Of a stretch of 64,000 nt of DNA, positions 12,790 to 25,300 are shown piece by piece. How positions within the stretch are numbered: the stretch's first letter is position 1; the number at the start of each line of letters is the position of its first letter. The position numbers and the translations under genes are program-made. Source of the DNA: Monoplex corrugatus. Its lineage: Eukaryota; Mollusca; Gastropoda; Littorinimorpha; Ranellidae. The notes under the pieces are model-generated. The model did no database searches and was not told the origin of the DNA. It saw nothing but the letters and a program-made list of their open reading frames with translations. The stretch lies in assembly GCA_030674185.1 (NCBI GenBank), contig CM060314.1, positions 19,321,087-19,385,086 of the forward strand, given 5' to 3'.

Positions 12790-13045
12790 TATCAAGTCAC
12801 ATGTAAAAATTGTGCCACTGCAATGAAAATTGTGTCACTGTATGTTAAAACAAGCATAATTTGCCAAATTCATCATGCCATACATGAAAACTGTCCACTG
12901 TATGAAAAGCATAATTTGCCAAACTCATCAAACCATATATGAAAATTGTGCCATTTTGTTAAGAAATGAACATGATGTGCCAAAATCATCACATCACACA
13001 TGAAAGCTGTGACATTAATTCTTACACAAGCATTGCAAAGTTACA
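12790..13045. repeat. About 62-68-bp tandem repeat
   Basis: Blocks aagcataatttgccaaatt, catcatgccatacatgaaaa and ctgtgccactgt repeat three to four times with divergence. Confidence 0.75.
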
Positions 13046-13779
13046 ATGCCATACATGAAATATTTCTGCTTTTCTATTTTGAAACTATACAAATATTTTT
13101 TCTTTTGAAACTATCATGCCAGCTAACATATGATGCTATGGGCCTCCCTATTTTCAAACTAGCAAGGTTTTTCATTGGAGTCAAAGCCCAATGCATTAAA
13201 ATTGTACCACCATCCTAATATTAGACTATCATGGTCTGCAAATCAACATACCATGCAAAAGAAGTGTGCCATCCCAAATACAAAATCAACATTGTTTATT
13301 AAAATTTATCCAACAGCAACTTAATAAAACGTACATACAATCAAAAAAGTGAAATAAGAAGACCGACATGCCCTGACAAAGTAACATGCCAATGCATCAA
13401 ACAGAAATGCCATATCATCACATATTCATCGACAAACAAAACATTCATCACCAGCTAAAAAAAAATATGCCAAATCACCAGCTCAAACAGAAATGCCACA
13501 TTATCAAATATTCATTGACAAATGAAACAGCCCCTTCACCTCTGTCTCGTCAGTCAGGTGGGATAAGAACGTCCCCAAATCTTATCAATCTGCAGCTGCC
13601 TACTTTTGATGGGCAAAACAGAACAGGCTCAGACTCCACCTAGCTCTTCATCAATATCCATGACATCAGCAGACATACCTTACAGCAGAAAATCGAAATA
13701 GCAGATTGAAAACTAAAACACTGTTAATGAAATATGTTATTTGTTGACAAGAAGCACGTTTGCCTGAAGATGGATTTGG

Positions 13780-13970
13780 CGTCTTGTTCATGAGGGGTTT
13801 CTTGAAGAGATTTATGCATACTCTAGCCAAATCTGCCTTTATTACCTGGTATATCTCCAGTCTGTTCAAAATTGTTACGTGCCAGCACGGGACATAGGAG
13901 GGATTTGGGTGGTGATAAAAGCAACAGGTTCCATGTCAGATGACACCACTGATCGCAGCATTAAAAGAAC
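13780..13970 (-). mobile_element. SINE family 1 copy, degenerate
   Basis: Weak body match: gaagagatttatgcatact, ctagccaaatctgcc, cgtgccagcac, gatgacaccactgatcgcag. Confidence 0.45.
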
Positions 13971-14082
13971 AAGCTCCATCAACTGAACAAGCCACTTTTG
14001 TCTTCTGGGAACATGGTCGATTCATTTTCAAACAAACAAAAAGGGATAAATTCTTTACATGCAGTGTTTGCATGAAGGAAGT

Positions 14083-14280
<198 letters not shown>

Positions 14281-14372
14281 CATTTTGTGAGTTTAACTGC
14301 ATGCCAGACAACTTTTTTGTTACCCTGATAATAAATGGTTTATGATGGTGTGAATCCATGTATGTGAAAATA

Positions 14373-14990
14373 TATGTGACTGGTTCTTGCGAACGGGGTC
14401 GCAAGTCGCAACGTGTGAACTGAGATACGGGCCTGAAAAGGTGGTGAGGGTCGATCTGGGTGATTTGAGATTTTTGTTCCTACACATTGTCTGACTATTA
14501 ATCTATTAATTATGGCAAAGATTAAAGTGAAATTTGGGCTGAAAGAGTGTTAAAATAACATTTTAAAGTGATAACCCATCGAGAATGTGCAGATTTTTTC
14601 CGTGAAAATGCGTGTGTTTGAGCTTTAATTTAGGCCATGAAACCGTACAGGGCCTCAGCATATCACATACCGTTGGAATCAGCTCGCGAAATAGCTAGTA
14701 TGTAGTGCAGAACCACTTTATCTATCACTTCACTAAGTTTGATGAAGATAGAATACTGGTTGATAAGGAAAAAGCAGAGAATTTTGTTGTCCTTCTTTAA
14801 CTCTGCTTTTCTCAAAATGGCCGTCCCATCACCCACTCCCTTTAAATTACTGTAACTCGCTCGATTTTCCAGTTAGACAGTTGAATTATACATCATTGGA
14901 AAGAGCATTTTTTCTGCTTTCCGGTGATATAAATATCTCTATACCCCCCAAAATTAAGTTGTGACCCCATTCGTGAGAACAGGTCACATA
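14373..14990. mobile_element. 618-bp non-autonomous TIR element
   Basis: The left end reads TATGTGACTGGTTCTTGCG and the right end, reversed, TATGTGACCTGTTCTCACG, followed on both sides by AA(C/T)GGGGTC. The inner part has no coding frame. Related ends may be at 30135-30170 and 44643-44682. Superfamily not assigned. Confidence 0.75.
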
Positions 14991-15156
14991 TGTCAGTTAA
15001 GATTTTTTTTTGCTGCATATGCTTAAATCACACTACATCCCGTTAGCAAATGTGGTGCCATGGTAACCTGCAAGTGGATTCAATCCAACAGGCACTGGCC
15101 ACATTTTGCTGACAGAAAATAGAAACATATAATATAACTGAAATAATATAACTGCT

Positions 15157-15341
15157 TTAACCCTTTCATCACTTCACCCTGTCCACCAGCATCTTGCACT
15201 GTCAGCCATGACAGCAAAGCAAAAACTTAACCCTTTCTCTCCCTCACAATATCCATCAGCTTCCTGCAATAAAACAGGGTGAGGGAGTGAAAGGGTTAAG
15301 GTTTTGCAGCTGGCAGATAGGGTGCAGAGGTGAAAGGGTTA
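15157..15341. mobile_element. Palindromic TTAA MITE copy
   Basis: Begins TTAACCCTTTCATCACTTC and ends GTGAAAGGGTTA. The inner arms around 15228-15300 form a hairpin. Lies about 600 bp beyond the STIM stop codon. Confidence 0.85.
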
Positions 15342-15409
15342 TGGACTGTGATTGAATTCTGATAAACTGTTCAACCTGGAAACCAAGAAATGATGACAAA
15401 TTGTGGACG

Positions 15410-15660
15410 AGTCTAGAGTTTGTTCAAAAGGGTTTCATCACACTTAAGAAAATTCTATATGCACTCCACCCATGTCAGCCAAGCGCTCCAAATATACCAG
15501 CCGTTATCCAACAAACCCCCTTAAGCCTGCACAAAACCCTGTGCGCAGACAAGATCTTGAAATGGAGACAGGAGTGGGAAAGGGTTGCAGGACCTATGAA
15601 ATGCTAAGCTGACACCACCCGAATGATCTAAGCATGAAGACAGGCAGCAAACAGGCAAGT
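15410..15660 (-). mobile_element. SINE family 1 copy
   Basis: Matches gagtttgttcaaaagggttt, ctgcacaaaaccctgtgcg, caagatcttgaaatggag and tgacaccacccgaatgatc. Lies between the STIM stop codon and a MITE. Confidence 0.75.
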
Positions 15661-15928
15661 TCTCCCTGGACAGGCTTCAGTTTACTGCCAAAGTATCAAA
15701 CAGACTTCGGTTAACTGCCAGAGTAACAAATTAGCAAAATGATCTAAAAGATAAACAATATAGCTTGACCATCTGAAGTATGTCTTCGCTGGTGCTGTCT
15801 ACAAGAAGAACGTTCCACGAGACAAGCAGATCAAAGCATCACAGACACCTGCAGGCAAGTCTGGCCGCCACCATTTCAGCCTAAAACATCTAGAAGACTC
15901 TCACGAAGATTTCTTCTGGCTGCCCTTC

Positions 15929-16327
15929 CTAAAGATGTTCATCATTTTCTTCCTCATTGAGGGTTTCTTCTGCAGGCGAGGCAGTCAAGCTCGCACTGTC
16001 GTCGTTGGTATGACCGTTGGTATCCAGGCTATTGTTGTTGTTCTGATGTTTCACCTCTGACGGGTGACTCGGTGTGAGGCTGTCCAGCGTGGCCTGCGAC
16101 AAGTTGTCGTCAGAATTGTCCATGGCTGCTGACCGAGTAATTGTCGGAACATGGCCTGATAGGACTGCTCCCGTGGTGCCCGCATAAGAGGGTATGCTGG
16201 CATAGGCGTGATAAGCTTGGGGCTGGGGAACAGGGTTGGCAGAGTGGCTGGAGGAGGTGATGCTGGGGGTGAGGCTGAAGGAGCGAGAGCGGTCGCTATT
16301 AATGGCAGGGAGGGTAAGAGGAGGACC
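15929..16327 (-). CDS. STIM: Probable terminal STIM exon, Ser/Thr/Asn-rich acidic tail
   Basis: An open 132-codon stretch ends at a TAG at 15929-15931. Phase-0 acceptor ctttgaccag at 16328 fits exon 33447-33535; alternative AGs further upstream fit other phases. It opens GPPLTLPAINSDRSRSFSL, has Ser/Pro/Tyr-rich middle parts and ends AEETLNEEENDEHL. No lysine-rich tail like that of vertebrate STIM1 and no [S/T]-x-[I/L]-P EB1-binding motif were seen. It is about 17 kb from the previous exon, so it could belong to another gene, but strand, phase and the absence of any other gene favour STIM. The polyadenylation site was not identified. Confidence 0.6.
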   Translation of the reverse strand, partial: GPPLTLPAINSDRSRSFSLTPSITSSSHSANPVPQPQAYHAYASIPSYAGTTGAVLSGHVPTITRSAAMDNSDDNLSQATLDSLTPSHPSEVKHQNNNNSLDTNGHTNDDSASLTASPAEETLNEEENDEHL

Positions 16328-19300
16328 CTGGTCAAAGCAGCTGTATGGTCTTGCAGGGAAAAACAGGCAGACAATGCTGCTATATACAAAAACAGGCGAC
16401 AATGCTGGGCTATGTACAAAAAACAGCAGACAATGGGGCTATGTACAAAAAACAGGCAGACAATGCTGGGCTTATGTACAAAAAAACAGGCAGACAATGC
16501 TGGGCTTATGTACAAAAAAACAGGCAGACAATGCTGGGGTCATTTACAAAAAAACAGGCAGACAATGCTGGGGTCATTTACAAAAAACACGAGACATGCG
16601 GTCATTACAAAACAGAGAGGAAACATAAGCACTGTTACAAAAATCACAGTTTTCCCCATAACCCTGACAGTCTGAAATCCAGTTCCTCATGATAATGTCT
16701 CCACGCTCAGAATAAATGCACTGACCCCACTGATGTTATGTGATGGAGAGGATCTAAAAATGATCATGGCATAAACCTTAGGACTGCACATAAGCCCTAT
16801 ACCTTGGTAAGGTCTTGAGGGCCAGCACTGTGAGAGTGGTGCCCATTTTCTCTCCCTTCCTGCTTTACCTTCCCCAGCTGGGTCAAATCCCATTTACAGA
16901 TAGGTGGACTGGAAGTTACACAGATTTTTTTTCTCAAGTAAAATTCCTATTGGACAAAAGTGACAGCTCTACCTGTACGTAAGCCAGAGCTGAATGGATG
17001 GAAAACCTTGACGCAAAGCCAGGAGTTGACCAAAATATGTTTTATAATACATCAAGTTCTGATCTTGACTTACAATCAAGTAATTTGTCTCTATATTTTT
17101 CTTCAGATTTTTGTTTTTTGTTTTATCCTAACTTCGGATCTTTTCTTAAAAACAGGAATTCATTTATATTGCATGGCTGTCTTCCAGTTGTCAATGACTT
17201 ACTATTCCGAAACCCATGCCCTCTTGAATACAGTGCTCAGATGAGCACACATGACTAGGTGTTACTATCTTTTTAAAAGTTTACAGATTGTGGTCTGTAA
17301 GAGGGATAACTGCACTCCAAACAATTCTGTCTGAGCTCAACCCAAACCTACCAGCAGTTACCTGACAGACTTCTTGAGCCTGCACAAAACCACAAAGTGC
17401 TGGCAATGTCTTGAAATGGAGAGAGGAATGGGACCCAATGACACCACCGGAATAATTGGATTATAAAGACGGGCAGTAAAAAAAACAACTTTTATGCTGC
17501 AGGGTAGGTTTGAACTCAAGACCTACCTTGAACCCACAGCTCTGTTGAAAGACCCCCCCCCTTTCAAAATAACATTCAAACACTCCCAGTTATATGTTCT
17601 TTGCGCCCAAATCATTAATTTCACTTCCAAATTGAATGATAAACCATTCCCCTATTCTGAATGAAAGCTTTATCAAATCTGTCATCTTCCATTATTCATG
17701 CATGAAAGAAAGAAGCAAGGGCACCGATACATATGGATTTCTGAACAACAGAAACACAATTCTTTGAGGGCAGGTGGATGGGTGGAAAACCTGGGGGTGT
17801 TAGCAATTAACTGCTATAATACAAAACAGTCAGGTCGGATAGATATATCTGCTACTGGTAACCTGGAACCCAGTACTACCTGTCACAGGGTCGAATTGCT
17901 GGCGACTAAACCAGCAACCCCACCAGTCCTCGCAGGAGGATGGTGAGGAGGGTAGCTAGAAACCCTGGTGGAAATAAATTAGATCCATCAAAGGGCGCCA
18001 GCTCTGGAAGCTACCCGCGGCCATCTAGCTAAGGGAGTAAACCCTGACAGCAAATCCGGTGTGGGGCCCCTAAGGCGGTTGGATGGCAAACTTTGTCACT
18101 TTCCGGCAGCTCCTGCGGCCGCGTTGGCACCAAAACGTAACAGCCCTGCTGTTCCTTTGGATCTGTCAGCGAGGTGGAGAGGGGGGACAAGTTGCATGGG
18201 CAACAGCCTGTCTTCCATATTACACTGCCCAGGCCTACATCCGTCCATTCATCCACAAACACTCTGCACCTACGACCTGCTTTTGACGGTGGGAGAGACC
18301 TTCGTGTCTTACTGGACAGCTACCGCCCGCCTAAGCTGGGCAGCCCCCAGCCAGTTAGGTGCTGTCCCGCCACGACCTGCCTTCTTCATTGGGTGCATGA
18401 AGATTAGGAGAAAATCTGACAAGCAGGTCGTTAATTACCGCACCAAACAAAAAGAAAAATTCATATTCAAGAAACGGATCAGGAAAAGGATCAGCAGTGA
18501 AACTGGGCTGTTGGAATGTCCGAACAATGATGCCTGGGCTCTCCCAAGATCTGCAAGACATCAGCGACGCCAGAAAAACCGCCGTCATAAACAGCGAACT
18601 AAAGAGGCTCAATGTGGACATTGCCACTCTGCAGGAAACACGGCTGGCTGACTCAGGAACACTAAAGGAAAGGGACTACACCTTCTTCTGGCAAGGAAAG
18701 AGTTCTGATGCTCCAAGAGAGCACGGAGTAGGCTTTGCAGTAAGGAATAGCCTGTTGAACATGATTGAACCAGGCAGCGGCGGTTCAGAACGACTCTTGA
18801 CTCTCCGCCTAAACACCACCGAAGACTATGTCACTCTCATCAGCGTTTATGCCCCAACTCTGTCCGCCTCTCCAGACACCAAGGATGAGTTCTACGAAAA
18901 TCTTGCATCAACCATAAGGTACATCCCCAGGACAGAACAACTTGTTCTCCTGGGCGACTTCAACGCCAGAGTGGGTGCAGACAATGACTCATGGCCCTTC
19001 TGCCTCGGTTCCTTTGGAGTGGGGAAAATGAATGAGAATGGACAGCGACTGCTTGAGTTTTGTGCCTGCCATGAACTGTGCATCGCCAACTCCTTCTTCA
19101 AGACGAAGCCTCAGCACAAAGTCTCCTGGAGGCATCCCCGCTCAAAACATTGGCACCAACTGGATTTGATCCTAGTAAGACATGCCGCTATCAAAAATGT
19201 TCTCCACACTCGCTCTTATCACAGCGCGGACTGCGACACAGACCACTCTCTGGTATGTTGCAAGATCAGGCTACAACCAAAAAAGTTCCACTGCTCAAAG

Positions 19301-22300
19301 AAACAAGGGAACCCTCGCATTGACGTCAGCAAGATGTCTCAGCCAGATCTTGTAGAACAGTTCGCAGAGGCCTTTCAGAGAGAATACGATGCATTGCAGC
19401 CCAGAGACTCTGCCACTGAGAGATGGGAAATGCTACGAGACACCATGCACCGCATTGCTATGGCCACCTTTGGGAAGAAAACTGTGAAGTCCCACGACTG
19501 GTTTGAGGCCAAATCATCAGAGATGACTCCCACTGTTGAGGCCAAGCATGCCGCACTCACCAAGTATAAGCGGTCACCCAGTGAGAAGAACCTGCAAATC
19601 CTCAGGGCTGCCAGAAGTAAGGTTCAGCTTAACGCCAGGCGCTGCGCAAACGAGTACTGGACAGAGCTCAGCGAAGAGATACAGAGTGCTGCTGAAAGAG
19701 GCAACATCCGAGGAATGTATGATGGCATCAAGAAGGCACTGGGACCAACACAGAGCAAGATCGCCCCCCTCAAATCCTCCACTGGGGAAGTAATCAGCAA
19801 TCCTAGCCAACAGATGGAAAGATGGGCGGAACACTACTCCGACCTCTACTCCACACAGAACATGGTGTCCCCCTTAGCCCTCGATGCCATCAAGTGCATG
19901 CCGGTAATGGAAGAACTTGACGCAGAGCCAACTGCGGACGAACTCAGCAAGGCCATTGATAGCCTGGCATCAGGGAAGGCACCTGGCATCGACGGAATTC
20001 CCCCAGACCTCATCAAGCACTGCAAGACTTCTCTTCTGCACCCTTTGCACGCAGTTCTCTGTCAGTGTTGGAATGAGGGAGCTGTACCACAGGACATGAG
20101 GGACGTCAAGATCGTCACCCTGTACAAAAACAAGGGCGAAAGGAGCGACTGCAACAGCTACAGAGGTATCTCGCTCCTCAGCATTGTTGGCAAAGTCTAT
20201 GCTCGGGTCCTCCTAATCCGCCTGCAGAAACTGGCTGAACGCGTCTACCCGGAATCACAGTGTGGTTTTCGAGCAGAGAGATCCATGGTAGACATGGTCT
20301 TCTCCCTTCGCCAAATCCAGGAGAAGTGCAGAGAGCAGCGGATGCCCCTGTATGTGACATTCATTGACCTCACCAAGGCCTTTGACCTAGTCAGCAGAGA
20401 TGGCCTTTTCAGGGCTCTCCGAAAAATCGGCTGCCCCCCCAAACTGCACAGCTTAATTGAGTCCTTCCACTCAAACATGAAAGAGATGGTGCAGTTCAAC
20501 GTAAACCTCTCCAAGCCCTTCGACGTACGCAGCGGTGTGAAACAAGGCTGCGTCCTGGCCCCAACCCTCTTTGGAATCTTCTTCGCTCTCCTCCTGAGGC
20601 ATGCGTTCAGCACAGCGCAAGAAGGGATCCACCTGCGGACCAGATCAGACGGCAGGCTCTTCAACCTCGCCCACCTCAGAGCAAGGACAAAGGTCCGTGA
20701 AGCCCTCATCAGAGACATGCTATTTGCTGATGATGCCGCAGTTGTGACCCATACTCAGCAGGACTTGCAGTCACTGATGGACCGCTTCTCCCAGGCCTGC
20801 AAAGATTTTGGTCTGACCATCAGTCTTAAGAAGACAAACGTCCTGGGCCAAGACACGCCATCTCCACCAGCCATCACCATTGATGACTACGAGCTTGAAG
20901 CCATCCATCAATTCACATATCTTGGGTCCACCATCACCGATAACCTCTCCCTTGACACAGAGGTCGACAAGAGGATCGGGAAGGCAGCCACAACACTAGC
21001 CCGCCTCACACAAAGGGTGTGGACAAATCCCAAGCTGACCACAAAGACAAAGATGGCTGTATACAACGCCTGTGTCCTCAGCACCTTGCTGTATGGCAGC
21101 GAGGCGTGGACCACGCATACTCATCAGGAGAAAAGGCTCAATACCTTCCACCTGAGAAGCCTACGGCGCATACTTGGCATTTCCTGGCAAGACAAGGTGA
21201 CCAACACCGAAGTCCTAACCTGCGCTGGCCTCCCAACCATGCATACCATGCTGAGACAGCGTCGGCTGCACTGGTTGGGCCACGTTCGCCGCATGGAAGA
21301 TGGTCGCATCCCAAAAGACATCCTTTATGGTGAGCTTGCCACAGGGCAGAGAAACATTGGCCGCCCACAGCTGAGATACAAAGACGTTTGCAAGCGTGAC
21401 ATGAAGGCGCTTGAGCTCAACACTGAGTCCTGGGAGGACCTCGCAGACGACCGCAACAGCTGGAGACTCAAGAAACAGCTGCGGATTGGTGAGGACAAAC
21501 TGTCAGCTGCAGCAGCAGAAAAGCGAGTTCGCAGAAAAGGGATGACAGCCAACAGACCAGCATCAGCATACACATGCGACCGCTGCGACAGAGACTGCCT
21601 CTCTCACATTGGTCTGTATAGTCACAGACGATGCTGCTTGGACCAAGCAGACAGCCCATCTAGACATTAGAACGGATGTACTTTGTCCATGGTCAGTCAT
21701 GACCGAAGGAGGCCTACTACATAATACAAAACATGTTTGACTCTGCAGGAGTAAAGAAATAGGCAGATGGCAGGATCATTTACACAGACTGTGGGAAGCA
21801 AGAAATGCTAGTGGAAAGTGGCAGGTGTTCACACTAAATCACTGATGCAGAACACAATACAGGAAGACACAGATTAAAGCAGGATTTCACACATAACATA
21901 TAACATGGGCATTTACAGAGAATATGAAACATGAACATTGATGCAGTTACAAGAGATATGAACAGTTACACAGCACATAAGATATGTAGACATTTTCGCA
22001 GAACATGAGATGTGAACCTTTACACAGACATCAGAGATGGATTTACACAGAATGTGAGACATGGACATTTATACAGAACATGGGACATGGACATTTATAC
22101 AGAACATGGGACATGGACATTTATACAAATGTGGGACATGGACATTTATACAAACGTGGGACATGGACATTTATACAAACGTGGGACATGGACATTTATA
22201 CAGAGCATGAGACATGGACATTTATACAGAGCATGAGACATGGACATTTATACAGAGCATGAGACATGGACATTTCCACAGAGCATGAGACATGGACATT

Positions 22301-25300
22301 TATACAAACGTGGGACATGGACATTTATACAAACATGGGACATGGACATTTATACAAACGTGGGACATGGACATTTATACAGAGCATGAGACATGGACAT
22401 TTATACAGAGCATGAGACATGGACATTTCCACAGAGCATGAGACATGGACATTTATACAGAGCATGAGACATGGACATTTCCACAGAGCATGAGACATGG
22501 ACATTTCCACAGAGCATGAGACATGGACATTTCCACAGAGCATGAGACATGGACATTTCCACAGAGCATGAGACATGGAGAGACATGGATATATCCACAG
22601 AGCATGAGACATGGACATTTCCACAGAGCATGAGGCATGGACATTTCCACAGAGCATGAAACATGGACATTTCCACAGAGCATGAGACATGGACATTTCC
22701 ACAGAGCATGAGACATGGACATTTCCACAGAGCATGAGACATGGACATTTCCACAGAGCATGGGACAGGGACATTTCCACAGAGCATGGGACATGGAGAG
22801 ACATGGATATATCCACAGAGCATGAGACATGGACATTTCCACAGAGCATGAGGCATGGACATTTCCACAGAACATGAAACATGGACATTTACACAGAGCA
22901 TAGCACATGACATGGACATTTACACAGAGCATAGCACATGATATGGACATTCACACAGAGCACAGCACATGATATGGACATTCACACAGAGCACAGCACA
23001 TGATATGGACATTTATACAGACATGAGATATGGGAATTTACACAGAGCATAGCACATGACATGGACATTTACAGACATGAAATATGGACATTTACACAGA
23101 GCATGAGACATGGACATTTACACAGAGCATAGCACATGACATGGACATTTACAAACATGAAATATGGACATTTACACAGAGCATGAGACATGGACATTTA
23201 CAGAGCATGAATCATGGACATTTACACAGCACATGAGACATGGACATTTCAGGATATGATATATGAACAGTTATACAGAACATGAGGCATGGGCAATTAT
23301 GCAGAACACGGGACATGGACATTTACACAGAACACGGGACATGGACATTTACACAGAACATGAGACATGGACATTTACACAGAACATGAGATCTGAAAAA
23401 TACACAGGATATGATATATGAACAGTTATACACAGTACATGAGACATGGACATTTACACAGAACATGAGATCTGAAAAATACACAGGATATGATATATGA
23501 ACAGTTATACAGAACATGAGGCATGGGCAATTATGCAGAACACGGGACATGGACATTTACACAGAACACGGGACATGGACATTTACACAGAACATGAGAC
23601 ATGGACATTTATACAGAACACGGGACATGGACATTTATACAGAACATGGGACTTGGACATTTATACAGAACATGAGACATGGACATTTATACAGAACATG
23701 AGACATGGACATTTACACAGAACACGGGACATGGACATTTATACAGAACATGAGACATGGACATTTACACAGAACATGAGATAAGAACCTTCACACTTAC
23801 ATGAGACATGGATATTTACACAGAACATGAGACATGGGCATTTACACAGAACCTGACAATTGATAAAATCACTGACAAGAATGTGATGAACACACAACAT
23901 GGATATTCACACAGAACACAAGACAAATTGCATCTCATGATACACATGTGGCAGGGTTACCCACACACATCATAGCCAGAGACAGACAAGTGGCTGGTTC
24001 ATTCATTCGCATCATAAAAAATCACATACAAAAACTGTACAGTAATCTTAACGTTATCAGAATACTGAAGTGACAGAGTTTTCACAGCAGTCCATTCTTC
24101 TCCCTAACTGCTTCACTTTCCATGCGGTGAACACCATTATTATTATAGAAGATGGGTGGCTGTCTACACACAGGATTTTATCACGACTCCAGTCTCATTT
24201 TGAAAAACTCAATAAAACTGATTTAATATCAATCAGAATGAAGGAGTGAAAAGATTATATTCAGAACTTGTTCAAGAGGTATTCATTGCACTCCAGACAG
24301 TTCTATATGCGCTCTGCCCAAATCTGCCCACAACGTTCTGATAACACATTTCTCGATCCTGCACTAAACCCTAAGCACTGTCAAGGTCTTGATAAGGAAA
24401 GTGGCGTGTGTGTGTTGGGGTAGGGTGGGGTGGGGGAGAATCTACAAAAAACTAAGCTGACACCACCAGAATGACTGGAGCATCACATTAAATTAAAATT
24501 TCAAAGTTTATAAATTAACATGCAGGAAAAAAAAAAGAATGACCTAGATAGCATGGTTTTCTTTTTAGACGTGCTTGAACTTTTTAAGTATTTTGACAAG
24601 GGTTGTAATACACTAAAAATAATTTGAAAAAAATAAAGATTTGCTTTTTAGGGTGTTTTATTAAGGAATAAAGATATTTAAAAAAAAATTGGGAAAATGA
24701 GGTTTACATATCAAAGACTTAAAATATGGACCGATCTCAGCTGACCCAACAACAACAAAACGGAAAAAAAAAAAACCCAACACATTTAGCTCTGCATTGT
24801 TACAGATATTTTCATGATAAATTTGAACAAGATTTGGGTAAAATTAATGTCCTGAGAGGCAAATGCAAAGGTAAAGTTTAACTGTAACTAACATCTTTCC
24901 AAAATCATGTAAAATATCCTTAAAGGCACCAAAGACTGGGGAAGTACAAGTACATCACTGAATAAAAATACATAAGATGGGAATGCCGAAAAGAACCTTT
25001 TTTCACTGAAATAAAGAAAGTACGCACTGACAGACTGGAAGACTACCAAAGTGGCATGAACATTTTTTCCCACTGAGATATGCACTGTCTCACATTTCCA
25101 TTTTCAATCTGTCTATATCACCACCAAAACAACACACACACAAACGTCTTCCTGTGACAACTTATGTGTCATCAGTGAGCACTCACTGTTCACTATGGTG
25201 AGTACTGTCATGACTGGCGAGCACACCGGGGTTGAGACTTGCTAGGTCAAAGTCATGACTGCTACGGTGAGTCGCGAGATGAGATGGAGGTGGGGAGTAC

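Noticed and set aside
18061..18651. 196-residue frame upstream of the LINE ORF as an ORF1 protein
   Set aside because: It overlaps the start of the main ORF in another frame and shows no RNA-binding motif; more likely GC-rich 5' UTR.
22325..22950. Cys/Met-rich repeated frames on the minus strand (CPCLMLCGNVHVS)
   Set aside because: Three overlapping frames of the same 26-bp minisatellite; the periodicity explains them.
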